The notes beneath the pieces are model-generated. The model made no database searches. It had not been told where the DNA came from and was given only the letters and a program-made list of their open reading frames with translations. A program made the translations under genes and the position numbers. From Rhodobacter sp. (GTDB taxonomy: Bacteria > Pseudomonadota > Alphaproteobacteria > Rhodobacterales > Rhodobacteraceae), in assembly GCA_020637555.1 (NCBI GenBank), contig JACKKF010000004.1, forward strand, positions 186,001-250,000: DNA of 64,000 nt, read 5' to 3'. Positions 17,786 through 27,536 of the stretch are shown piece after piece; the stretch's first letter is position 1; every line of letters begins with the position of its first letter.

Positions 17786-18709
17786 ATGTCGTTGCGTTAC
17801 AGTAGAATTGAGTCACCCGCGCGTATCTGGAAGAGGCCAATCCGAGCCCTCACCCTGATCTGGGCCGTTGCAACTGTCGTTCTGGCAGCGACCGGTCCAT
17901 TCGGATCGTTTTCATTGGGAAATTTCGCGACACGACTGGTCTATTGGGCCAGCGTCGTCGCATTTTCGATCGCCTTGTCGGTGTCGCTCAGGCTCTTTCT
18001 GGCGCATCTGCTGGGACAACGGCGGCATCCCTTTCTGATGGATGCGCTGATGTTGCCGCTGTTCACGCTGTTTTACACGCCCCCGCTGTTCTATCTCAAC
18101 GAGCGCGTGTCAAACCTGGAACAGCCCTTCACGCTGTGGCAGACCGGGCTGGTCGTGCTGGCGGTGTCGGTTTCGATGGTGGTGCTGCGCGAGGTTCTGG
18201 GGCTGTCCGCGCTGGGCCCCTTGCCGCAGAGCCAACTGGCCAACCTGTTGGCGGGGCAGGGTGCCGACGAGGATGCGGATCCGGCGGTCGACGCGCCCGC
18301 GCCCGCGCCCGACTTGCCGACGGACGGGGACGGTCCTCGGATGCCCGAGACCCTGGCCGGCGACAGCGACCGCGAGCAGAGCGCGCCGGTCCCCCTGCTG
18401 TTGCAGCGCCTGCCCGAGGACAAGCGCGGCGCGGTGCACGCCCTGTCAGGCGCCGATCACTATGTCGAGGTCCACACCGAACATGGTCTCAGTTCGATCC
18501 TGTTGCGGTTCGCGGACGCGCTGCGCGAACTGGACGACTGGCCCGGGCTGCGCATCCACCGCTCACACTGGGTGGCGGATTCCGCGGTGGACCGCGTCCG
18601 GGTCGAACGGGGGCGGCTGTTCGTCGTCCTGCGGTGCGGGCGCGAATTGCCCGTCAGCCGCACCTATGTGGATGCCGTGCGCGATCGCTGGGGCGGATCG
18701 GTGCCTTAG
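17786..18709 (+). CDS. membrane-anchored LytTR DNA-binding regulator
   Basis: This 307-residue protein has about four N-terminal membrane segments (about 22-43, 50-75, 86-106, 118-140), an acidic Ala/Pro/Asp linker (about 160-205) and a C-terminal LytTR DNA-binding domain (about 210-303) with the patterns GADHYVEVHTEHG and LRIHRSHWVADSAVDRV. LytTR factors bind short direct repeats and often control virulence, competence or surface structures. The membrane part could sense envelope state. It converges with the AAA ATPase gene, with the two stop regions overlapping by four bases. Confidence 0.82.
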   Translation: MSLRYSRIESPARIWKRPIRALTLIWAVATVVLAATGPFGSFSLGNFATRLVYWASVVAFSIALSVSLRLFLAHLLGQRRHPFLMDALMLPLFTLFYTPPLFYLNERVSNLEQPFTLWQTGLVVLAVSVSMVVLREVLGLSALGPLPQSQLANLLAGQGADEDADPAVDAPAPAPDLPTDGDGPRMPETLAGDSDREQSAPVPLLLQRLPEDKRGAVHALSGADHYVEVHTEHGLSSILLRFADALRELDDWPGLRIHRSHWVADSAVDRVRVERGRLFVVLRCGRELPVSRTYVDAVRDRWGGSVP

Positions 18710-20025
18710 CGCACGATCTCCTCGTCCTTGACGAACATGTTGCCCCAGGCGCGGTCGATGAGCTCGGGCGACATGTGGTTCGGCTTGCCCTCATACTGGC
18801 AAATGGCGATCATCTGGTCGATCAGGAACACCGGCTGATAGTTGGCATAGACGTTGTCGATGGTCGGGTATTTGTTCTGCAACAGATGCACCAGCGCCTG
18901 TTCGTTCAGCGGGATGCGTCGCTTGCGCGCAACCAGCGCAAAGATCTTCAGGAAGTCCGCCTGGTTCGGGCCGTCGATCTTGATCTTGAAAAAGATTCGC
19001 CTGAGGGCCGCCTGATCGAAGATCGCATTCGGGTGGAAGTTGGTGGAAAAGATGACCAGCGTGTCGAACGGCACGATGAACTTTTCACCCGAGGTCAGCG
19101 ACAGGATGTCATAGTTCATCTCGAGCGGGACGATCCAGCGGTTCACCAGGGCCTGCGGCGGTTCCTCCTGTCGGCCAAGGTCATCGACGATGAACACCCC
19201 GCCGGCCGCCTTGAACTGCAGCGGGGCCTGATAGGTGCGCGCCACCGCGTTGTATTTCAGTTCCAGCATCTCGAGTTTCAGTTCGCCGCCGGTGATGACC
19301 GTCGGGCGTTCGCAAAGCACATAGCGTTGGTCGAACCGCTGGCCCTGAACCCTGAGCTGCGTCCCGGTGTGCTGGGGGATATCCACCTTGCGGTGCACGA
19401 TCGGGTCATAGACGGCGATCACCTGACCCGAATGCACGACCGCGTGGGGCACATAGATGTTGTCGCCCAGGGCATCGCGGATGCCGTTCGAGATGGACGA
19501 TTTCCCGTTGCCGGGCGGGCCATACATCAGGATCGACCGCCCCGAGGTCACCGCAGGCCCCAGATTGGCCAGCAGCCCGTCGGGCAGGATCAGGTCGCCC
19601 ATGGCCGCGGTCAGTTGCTCGCGCGTGATCTTGACCTTGCGGATCGATTGCCGGCGGACCTGTTCGCCGTATGTTTCCAGCGGCACGGGCATGGCGCCAT
19701 AATATTCCGAGATCGCCAGTGCCTGCTGCGCCCGTTTGCGCCCGCCGTCGGTCAGCTGAAAGCCCATTTCGTTGGAGGACGAGGTGGCGTGCAGGGTGCC
19801 CATCGCCTCGATCAGGTGTTCGCCGCGGGCGGCGTCGATCAGTTGCTGCACCTGGGCAAAGGGCAGGCAGAGAATGCGCGAGAGGTCCGACACCAGGTTC
19901 AGCGACATGCGGAACATGGTCTTCAACAGGATGTCGCGCATCAGGGTCATCGGCAGGCCCGTGTCCTGCAACGAGGCCGGCGCGGGCGGTGCGGGAATAC
20001 GGGCGTCGGGGCTCAGTTCATTCAT
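18706..20025 (-). CDS. AAA family ATPase with N-terminal winged-helix-like region
   Basis: The 439-residue protein has Walker A GPPGNGKS (169-176), Walker B GGVFIVDDLG and a sensor segment TLVIFSTNFHP, placing it in the AAA ATPases. The N-terminal 150 residues look like a small DNA- or protein-binding helical domain (LPMTLMRDILLKTMFRMSLNLVSDLSRIL). It begins 22 bases downstream of the stop of cpaA, so it may be the last gene of the tad transcript. Its role is unknown; a chaperone-like or regulatory part in pilus production is a guess from position. Confidence 0.75.
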   Translation of the reverse strand: MNELSPDARIPAPPAPASLQDTGLPMTLMRDILLKTMFRMSLNLVSDLSRILCLPFAQVQQLIDAARGEHLIEAMGTLHATSSSNEMGFQLTDGGRKRAQQALAISEYYGAMPVPLETYGEQVRRQSIRKVKITREQLTAAMGDLILPDGLLANLGPAVTSGRSILMYGPPGNGKSSISNGIRDALGDNIYVPHAVVHSGQVIAVYDPIVHRKVDIPQHTGTQLRVQGQRFDQRYVLCERPTVITGGELKLEMLELKYNAVARTYQAPLQFKAAGGVFIVDDLGRQEEPPQALVNRWIVPLEMNYDILSLTSGEKFIVPFDTLVIFSTNFHPNAIFDQAALRRIFFKIKIDGPNQADFLKIFALVARKRRIPLNEQALVHLLQNKYPTIDNVYANYQPVFLIDQMIAICQYEGKPNHMSPELIDRAWGNMFVKDEEIVR

Positions 20026-20047
20026 GCACAGACCTCAGGGCGCGGCG

Positions 20048-20545
20048 TCAGCTTCCGTAGATAGCCGCCAATACCAGATAAAAGATTAACGCCGGCCCCA
20101 GGGCCAGGCCGAAGGGGAACTCGCGCCGCTGCCAACTGGCCCAGTCCGGCGTCGCATTGCGAACGGCCGGTATCGCGCGCATCGTGCGGTGCATGATCAG
20201 CGCGGCGATGGTCACCGCGGACAGCAGCACCAGGAACAGCCTGAGATCGCCCAGCGCGATGAACGGGGCCATGGCCGCCGCGAACTTGGCATCGCCGGCA
20301 CCGAAGCTGCCGGTCATGTTCAGCACGAAGCCGATCACCAGAACCACGACGAAATGCAGCCAGGCCCATGCCCAGACCTGCAAGGGCAGAACAAGGATCC
20401 CGACAACGGCATAAATGGCCATCAGGGCCAGCACCGCGATGTTGGGTATGCGCATCGCCTTGACGTCGCTCCAGGCCACATAGAGCGAGACGGGCGTTGC
20501 AAAGATCAGAAACCAGAGGGCCGCCTGCGCGGATTGGGTGAGCAT
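20048..20545 (-). CDS. cpaA: Tad prepilin peptidase (CpaA/TadV, A24 family)
   Basis: The 165-residue inner-membrane aspartyl protease has five to six hydrophobic segments and both catalytic aspartates: Asp27 in AWSDVKAMRIPN and Asp85 in the GxGD motif FGAGDAKFAAA. It removes the leader from the Flp pilins encoded at 30042-31564. It lacks the N-methylation domain of large PilD enzymes, as normal for TadV. It is preceded closely by the TadD gene (nine-base gap). Confidence 0.92.
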   Translation of the reverse strand: MLTQSAQAALWFLIFATPVSLYVAWSDVKAMRIPNIAVLALMAIYAVVGILVLPLQVWAWAWLHFVVVLVIGFVLNMTGSFGAGDAKFAAAMAPFIALGDLRLFLVLLSAVTIAALIMHRTMRAIPAVRNATPDWASWQRREFPFGLALGPALIFYLVLAAIYGS

Positions 20546-20554
20546 GGGACGAAC

Positions 20555-21397
20555 CTATCGCAACGCGGCCAGCGCCGTTTCGGCGGCTTCGAAATACTGG
20601 GGATGGGTGGCGATGGCGTCCTGCAACAGACCGCGTCCTGTCTGGATGTCGCCCTGACGGATCGCGGCCAGCGCCATCGTGTGCAGCAATTCGGCGCGTT
20701 CGATCTGCGTCATTTCGATCAGCGGCAGTTCGTAATTGCGCCGCGAGGCCCGGGCCAGGACCAGGTTGTTCTTTGCGGTGAACAGGGTGGAATCGTGCTG
20801 CAGGGCTTCCAGGAACAGGCGTTCCGCGCCGCGCGCGTCGCCGCGCGTCAGCTTGGAATAGCCCCAGTTGTTCAGCACGCCGGCGGGTTGCGCGGTCAGG
20901 CCGGCGGCGATCTCGTAGAAGCTGTCGGCGCGGTCCCATTGCTGGCGGCTGTCGGCCACCATCGCTTCGAGCCGGTAGCGATTATAGGTCTCGTAGGTGG
21001 GGGGAACGGTGTTGAGCGTCGCCTCGGCCTGGGCCCAATCGTTGTTGCGGATATACGCCTCTGCCAGATCGACGCGGTCGTCCATGGTCGCATCGGGATG
21101 GTCCAGCACGCGCTGCCAGACCGGGATCGCCTGTTCGGCCTGACCGGCCCGCATCAGCGATTTCGCCAGCCCCCGCGAAAAGATCACCTGATCGGGGTGC
21201 GCCTGCGATTGCTGCGTGAAATACTGGATCGATTCCCGCGGATCGGCCACGGCCAGCATCATTTCGGCCATGTTCTCCTGGTCGATCGCCGCGACGCTGT
21301 CGATCGCCCGCGCCGTCTGGGCGCGCATCGATTCACCGCAACCACCCAGCAGGGCCAGCCCCGCCAGGCACACCGGTGCAATCCACACCTTGGCCAT
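20555..21397 (-). CDS. tadD: TadD-like TPR lipoprotein
   Basis: The 280-residue protein has a lipoprotein signal (LALLGGC, Cys20) and TPR-type helical repeats (about 55-275; SIQYFTQQSQAHPDQVIFSRGLAKSL, AIPVWQRVLDHPDATMDDRVDLAEAY, AGVLNNWGYSKLTRGDARGAERLF). TadD-type TPR lipoproteins help assemble the secretin in the outer membrane and are universal in tad loci. Two such genes occur in a row here, this one and 21422-21973. Confidence 0.85.
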   Translation of the reverse strand: MAKVWIAPVCLAGLALLGGCGESMRAQTARAIDSVAAIDQENMAEMMLAVADPRESIQYFTQQSQAHPDQVIFSRGLAKSLMRAGQAEQAIPVWQRVLDHPDATMDDRVDLAEAYIRNNDWAQAEATLNTVPPTYETYNRYRLEAMVADSRQQWDRADSFYEIAAGLTAQPAGVLNNWGYSKLTRGDARGAERLFLEALQHDSTLFTAKNNLVLARASRRNYELPLIEMTQIERAELLHTMALAAIRQGDIQTGRGLLQDAIATHPQYFEAAETALAALR

Positions 21398-21421
21398 GTT
21401 CCGTCCTTCACTGCTCGCCGC

Positions 21422-21973
21422 TCAGGGCGTTGCGAGGAGGAGGAACCGTCCGTTCCCGCGTCGCACCAGAGCGAAATTATCGTTGTTATTTTCGGCATCA
21501 TAGCCCGGATTCCCAAGATTTGCGAGAGCAAGCCTGAGATTTTGGCGGATTTCTTCGGATCGCCCGCTGTCCAGGGCAAAGGCCGTGCGGAACAGATGGG
21601 CGGCCTGGCTCCATTCATGGCGTTCGACCATGACCACGCCCAGGTTGTTGATCGCGGGCACGAATTCGGGGTCGAACTCGATCGCGCGGTTCAGCATCTG
21701 TTCGGCCTGGCCCAGCCGCCCGAGGCGCAGGTTGGCCGATCCGATGGCGGACAGTGCGTCAACCGTCGGCCCACGTTCGGCGATGGATCGGTAATACGCC
21801 CTGAGCGCCAGTTCGTATTCCCCGCCCTCCATCAGCCTGTGGCCGACGATCAATCCGTCAATGTCATCGGACGGGCTGACCGCGCGACCGGGCAACCCGT
21901 CCGGCGAGAAGTCGCCGCTGCTCTGGCAGGCCGACAGCGCGATCAGCGCCGCCATGGCGATCCGTTTCATCAT
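21422..21973 (-). CDS. TPR lipoprotein of the tad locus
   Basis: The 183-residue protein starts with a short lipoprotein signal (AALIALSAC, Cys16) and has two to three TPR motifs (ELALRAYYRSIAERGPTVDAL, LGQAEQMLNRAIEFDPEFVPAI, WSQAAHLFRTAFALDSG). Its stop-start arrangement with tadC is a four-base overlap (21970-21973), so it is coupled to the pilus genes. It is probably a second TadD-type pilotin or assembly factor. The second codon is also ATG, so the start may be one residue later. Confidence 0.8.
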   Translation of the reverse strand: MMKRIAMAALIALSACQSSGDFSPDGLPGRAVSPSDDIDGLIVGHRLMEGGEYELALRAYYRSIAERGPTVDALSAIGSANLRLGRLGQAEQMLNRAIEFDPEFVPAINNLGVVMVERHEWSQAAHLFRTAFALDSGRSEEIRQNLRLALANLGNPGYDAENNNDNFALVRRGNGRFLLLATP

Positions 21974-22953
21974 AGGCCGAAATCAGCCGAGTTGAGCATT
22001 TCCATCACACCATAGACCGACGGCCCGATCAGGATGATCAGCAGCGGCGGCACCGTGAACATCATTGTGCCCAGTGTCAGCTTGGTCGGCAAGACGTTCG
22101 CCTTTTCCTCGGCAAGCATCACGCGCTTGTCACGCATTTCGCCGGCATAGACCCGCAGGGCTTCGGCGACCGAGGTGCCGTAGGTCGCCGACTGGATCAG
22201 CACGGTCACAAACGACTTGATGTCGTTGTTGCCGCACCGCACACCCATCTCCTTCAGAACCTCGAGCCGGTCCTTGCCCGCCTTGATCTGATGCGAGACG
22301 GTGTCGAATTCCTCGGACAGGGCGGGATAGCCGGCGCGCAGTTCCTTCGAGACGCGGGCAATGGACTGGTCCATGGATTGCCCGGCTTCGGTGCAGATCA
22401 GCAGCATGTCCAGCGCATCGGGGAACCCCCGGGTGATCTGGGTCTGACGTTCGCCCATGCGTTTGTTGACCCAGTAGATCGGCAGGTAATACCCGACCAG
22501 CGTGGGCACCACGACCGGCATGGCCGTGGCCCAGATGGCCGCGCCGTCGCCTGCGGGAAAGATCAGGATATAGAGCAGCCCCAGGGCCAGGCCGCCAACC
22601 CCGCCGATGAATTTGGCGGCATGATAGTCGCGCACCGCGTTGCGGCCGTTATAGCCCGCCTGGATCATGCGGAGCCGGGCTTCGCCCATCTCGGCCTCGT
22701 CCGTTGGTTCGAGCAGGTCCTTGAACTTCTCCAACCGTTTGGTCAGGGCGCTGGTCTGGTTGTCGCGGCGCGAAAGGTGGCTCCTCTCAGGGCCGCCGCC
22801 ACGGCGCGACTGTTCCTTCAGCTTGGCCAGCGGATCGGGCACCGTGTCCTTGGCGCTGGTCATCATCCACAGCGTCAGCGTGACGCCGACGGCCACCAGC
22901 AGGGCGATGATCCCCAGCGGCGAGGTGAGAGTGGAGAGCAGAGAATTGATCAT
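21970..22953 (-). CDS. tadC: Tad pilus platform protein TadC (GspF domain)
   Basis: The 327-residue inner-membrane protein carries a T2SSF domain (about 150-290; MLLICTEAGQSMDQSIARVSKEL and FVTVLIQSATYGTSVAEALRVYAGEMR) flanked by hydrophobic helices at about 10-30, 120-155 and 295-318. With TadB it forms the platform on which the TadA ATPase acts. The gene follows tadB after 12 bases. Confidence 0.92.
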   Translation of the reverse strand: MINSLLSTLTSPLGIIALLVAVGVTLTLWMMTSAKDTVPDPLAKLKEQSRRGGGPERSHLSRRDNQTSALTKRLEKFKDLLEPTDEAEMGEARLRMIQAGYNGRNAVRDYHAAKFIGGVGGLALGLLYILIFPAGDGAAIWATAMPVVVPTLVGYYLPIYWVNKRMGERQTQITRGFPDALDMLLICTEAGQSMDQSIARVSKELRAGYPALSEEFDTVSHQIKAGKDRLEVLKEMGVRCGNNDIKSFVTVLIQSATYGTSVAEALRVYAGEMRDKRVMLAEEKANVLPTKLTLGTMMFTVPPLLIILIGPSVYGVMEMLNSADFGL

Positions 22954-22965
22954 GACATCAAACCC

Positions 22966-23934
22966 TTAAACCTGAATATTGACCATCTTGCGCATATACA
23001 GGACGTTGATGACCAGGAAGATGCACACCACGAGGGCGACGGGGATGAACAGCGCGGTGCCTTTCACCTCGTCGTAGTAGTCCGGCTTGATCATGCTGAT
23101 CATCAGCATCGCGGCGATCGGGAAGGCGGACAGGAACATGCCGGACCACTTCGCCTCGGCGGTGATGGCGCGGACACGGCGGAACAGTTTGAAGCGAGCC
23201 CGCACCACCTTGCTGAGACCGTCGAGGATCTCGGCCAGGTTGCCGCCCGATTGCGCCTGGATCGTGACAGCCACCGCGAGGAACCGCAGATCCTGCATGT
23301 CCATGCGTTCGGCAAAGGCCATCAGTGCCTCGCCCATGTCGCGGCCATAGGATGCCTCATCCGCGATCAGGCCCAGCTCCGTGCCCAGGGGATCGGGGAT
23401 TTCACGCGCGGCGGCGGCCAGTGCGTGAACAAAGGGGTGGCCCACCCGCAGGCCGCGCACGATCAGGTCGATCGCGTCGGGCAATTGTTCCTCGATCAGC
23501 GACAGGCGCTTCTTGGCCTTGTTGCTGACCCAGAACCACACGCCGCCGATCCCCATGGCCACGCCGACGCCAACGCGCAGCGGTCCCGGCGCGCTGGTGA
23601 ACAGCGTCAGCCCGACATAGGCCGCCGCGGCCAGCAGAGCCATGACGCCGATCAGCATCACGGGCGAGAAGGCGATCTTGCCCTTTTCGGCCTTTTCGGC
23701 AAGCAGCGAATAGAAGGGCAGGGTTGCGGTCTTGCTGTGCTGGGTGGCTTCCTTGCGCAACCGCTCCATCACCTCAGAGCGGTTGTTGTCGCCGTCCAGC
23801 ATTTCCATCCGGCGGTTCATGCGGCTGCCCAGCCGGATGGACCGTCCGAACACCATCATGTAGAGGGCTTCGACCAACAGCAGGATGCCGCCGAAAATCG
23901 CGCCGTAGATCAGGAAGGTCGGGTCGATCTGCAT
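22966..23934 (-). CDS. tadB: Tad pilus platform protein TadB (GspF domain)
   Basis: TadB (322 residues) has hydrophobic segments at about 5-28, 93-135 and 265-310 and a T2SSF domain with PDAIDLIVRGLRVGHPF and LAVAVTIQAQSGGNLAEILDGLSKVVR. It is the partner of TadC in the inner-membrane assembly platform. It lies between tadA (11-base gap) and tadC in the standard tad order. Confidence 0.92.
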   Translation of the reverse strand: MQIDPTFLIYGAIFGGILLLVEALYMMVFGRSIRLGSRMNRRMEMLDGDNNRSEVMERLRKEATQHSKTATLPFYSLLAEKAEKGKIAFSPVMLIGVMALLAAAAYVGLTLFTSAPGPLRVGVGVAMGIGGVWFWVSNKAKKRLSLIEEQLPDAIDLIVRGLRVGHPFVHALAAAAREIPDPLGTELGLIADEASYGRDMGEALMAFAERMDMQDLRFLAVAVTIQAQSGGNLAEILDGLSKVVRARFKLFRRVRAITAEAKWSGMFLSAFPIAAMLMISMIKPDYYDEVKGTALFIPVALVVCIFLVINVLYMRKMVNIQV

Positions 23935-23945
23935 GGCGATTCCCC

Positions 23946-25424
<1,479 letters not shown>

Positions 25425-25435
25425 GGTCCCTCTCC

Positions 25436-26677
25436 TCAGGCGGCGGCGCGGTTTTCGTCGCGCGTCGATGCGACGATGGTTTGCGCGACCTTGCGGATTT
25501 CCTTCAGCAGCGGATTCTTCGGCGCGATCTCGGACAGCGGCAGGCCGTGGTCATTCGCGTGCGTCACCTGCGTCGTGCCTTCGGGCAGCATCACCTCGAA
25601 TTCGATATCCAGGCTTTCGGCCAGCCGCTTGGCGCGCGCCTTGCCCGAAAGGTCGGTGAACTTGGGCGCGCGATTCAGCACATAGCGCAATTTGGACAGC
25701 GGCAGGTCCTCGGCCTTGAGGGCACGGATCAGGCGCAGGGCGTTCTGTGCCGAGCGCATGTCCAGCTCCATCGTGGCGAAATAGATGTCCGCCTCGTTCA
25801 GAACCGTCTCTGTCCATTGCACGACAGTTCCCGGCATGTCGATCACGACGATGTCGAAGTTCGCGCGCGCCATGGCGATCACCCGCTCGATATCGTCGGG
25901 CGAGATCAGGTCCAGCGGCAGCATGTCGGCGGCGGCGGTCAGGACCTTCAGCTTGTCGTTGAAGGTCTGCAGCGTGTTGAGGAAGAAGTCGCGGTCCATC
26001 ACGGCGGTATTCGACAGCAGTTCATAGACCTTTTCCGTGCGGGCCAGGTCCAGATAGGTCGCGACCGACCCGGTTTGCAGATCGAAGTCCAGAACGCAGA
26101 CGCGCGGCGCGCCCTTGCCCGAATTGGCGATTTCCCAGGCGAGGTTGACCGCAAAGGTCGTCGCCCCGGACCCACCGGCCAGCGATTGAACGGCATAGAC
26201 CGTGCCGCCGGCCTGATTCGGTGCCGCAGCCATCCGGGCGGCATTGCCGGACATGGCCGTCACCTCGGCCGGCGGTTGGCGCAGACGCTGGATCGCGTCG
26301 TGCAGCGCACCTTCGGGCAGGGGATAGGGCACGAAATCGCTGGCACCCAGGCGCAGCAGGCGGTGCAGCGCGATCGGGCCCAGTTCCTCGGCGATCAGCA
26401 GGATGCGGATGCCCAGCGTGGTCGCGCGTTGAATGACGGCCTCGACCATGGCGAGGTTCGATTCGTCCTCGTCGTCGAGGGCGACAGCCAGGAATTCCAG
26501 CGCCTTCGCATCGGGTTGATCCAGGAATTTGAGGGCGCTGGGAAACGACAGATCCCCCCAGCTTTCCCCGAGTTCCATTTCCATGTCCTCGATCAGCAGG
26601 TCAAAATTCTGCACGTCCCGAGAGACGGTGCAGGCCCGAATGGGGGCGTTCTGTTTGGTTGCGACTGCGCTCGACAT
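25436..26677 (-). CDS. cpaE: TadZ/CpaE pilus localisation protein (ParA/MinD-like)
   Basis: The 413-residue protein has an N-terminal receiver-like (ARD) domain (about 20-130, DDEDESNLAMVEAVIQRA) and a MinD/ParA-type ATPase domain (about 150-390). The Walker A is degenerate: AGGSGATTFAVNLAWE lacks the signature lysine pair, a known feature of CpaE/TadZ. It localises the Tad machine, often at a pole. The ATG at 26675-26677 (MSSAVATKQ) is preferred; upstream in-frame sequence has no similarity. A terminator lies upstream at 26829-26863, so this gene probably starts a second tad transcript. Confidence 0.9.
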   Translation of the reverse strand: MSSAVATKQNAPIRACTVSRDVQNFDLLIEDMEMELGESWGDLSFPSALKFLDQPDAKALEFLAVALDDEDESNLAMVEAVIQRATTLGIRILLIAEELGPIALHRLLRLGASDFVPYPLPEGALHDAIQRLRQPPAEVTAMSGNAARMAAAPNQAGGTVYAVQSLAGGSGATTFAVNLAWEIANSGKGAPRVCVLDFDLQTGSVATYLDLARTEKVYELLSNTAVMDRDFFLNTLQTFNDKLKVLTAAADMLPLDLISPDDIERVIAMARANFDIVVIDMPGTVVQWTETVLNEADIYFATMELDMRSAQNALRLIRALKAEDLPLSKLRYVLNRAPKFTDLSGKARAKRLAESLDIEFEVMLPEGTTQVTHANDHGLPLSEIAPKNPLLKEIRKVAQTIVASTRDENRAAA

Positions 26678-26828
26678 AGTCCTGATCCTCCGTGCCCGCG
26701 TTTTGCCGGGCGATGGCACTTGTAAACCTTCTGATCCGGACCATGCCGGATTCGGGATAGTGCCAAGTTCGGGGATAATCTTGTCGATAATGGGGCTAAA
26801 AAATCGTAATTGTCGGGCCACAGGTCAC

Positions 26829-26863
26829 AAAAAACGAACGCCCCGCCTTGGGTGAGCGGGGCG
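26829..26863 (-). terminator. intrinsic terminator after the OmpA-type tad gene
   Basis: On the minus strand an 8-base perfect GC stem (26839-26846 with 26856-26863) is followed after TTCG by six T (26829-26834). It lies 46 bases past the stop of the gene at 26909 and separates the flp-cpaB-cpaC-ompA transcript from cpaE onwards. Confidence 0.8.
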
Positions 26864-26908
26864 CCGTCTGGCCTGCCAGGCGAGGTATCTGGCGGGGGGT
26901 CTTTGCTA

Positions 26909-27532
26909 TCAGAGAGAGCCGCCCGAGCTGCGGCCCGATGATCCGGCCGCGCTGGACACATACTGGCGGTGCACGATTTCCATGTATTCGCCGTTGATGA
27001 TGTGCGGGTGATCCTGAAGGAAACCCGACACTTCGGTCACCGCGCGCCGATTCTGACGCTCGCGTTCAGGCGTGTCGATCAGGGGCTGCGTTTCGCCGTT
27101 CGAGATCACGGCCTCCAGCCGCCGCCGGCTGACGCCCTGACGCACAAGATACGCCACGACCGCGCGCGCGCGCCGCATTCCCAGCCGCTGGTTGTAGGCC
27201 GAGGACCCGACCAGATCGGCGTTGCCATAGACGCGGAACATCACCTCGGGGAAGTGGCGGATCCAGCGGGCCTGCACGCGCAGGATCGCCTGCGCCTGCC
27301 CGTCCAGCCGCGCGCTGTCAAAATCGAAGGTGACGGTGGTCGGCACCTCGGCGTTGAAACGCTGGGCCAGGTCGATGGCAAAGGGAAGCTGCCCGGTCAG
27401 CAACAGGACGTTGTGCCCGGTCGGGTTGCCAAAGCCGCCTTCGTCGATATGCGCGCCCAGTTCGGCGTTGCTGCAGGCCGCCAGCGACGTGCCGACCATC
27501 CCCAGCATCAGGGCTCTGCGGGAAATCTGCAT
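26909..27532 (-). CDS. OmpA-domain lipoprotein of the tad locus
   Basis: The 207-residue protein has a lipoprotein-type signal (MVGTSLAAC, Cys20) with a twin-arginine-like start and an OmpA/MotB peptidoglycan-binding domain (about 65-170, TVTFDFDSARLDGQA, NQRLGMRRARAVVAYL, RQNRRAVTEVSG). The C-terminus is Ser/Gly rich. In Rhodobacterales tad loci this gene occupies the place of CpaD; it probably anchors the secretin to the cell wall. It follows cpaC with a four-base gap. Confidence 0.82.
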   Translation of the reverse strand: MQISRRALMLGMVGTSLAACSNAELGAHIDEGGFGNPTGHNVLLLTGQLPFAIDLAQRFNAEVPTTVTFDFDSARLDGQAQAILRVQARWIRHFPEVMFRVYGNADLVGSSAYNQRLGMRRARAVVAYLVRQGVSRRRLEAVISNGETQPLIDTPERERQNRRAVTEVSGFLQDHPHIINGEYMEIVHRQYVSSAAGSSGRSSGGSL

Positions 27533-27536
27533 CGCG

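Noticed and set aside
17944..20064. 706-codon open frame on the plus strand
   Set aside because: It covers the LytTR and AAA ATPase genes in other frames and shows no domain; both overlapped genes have strong motifs.
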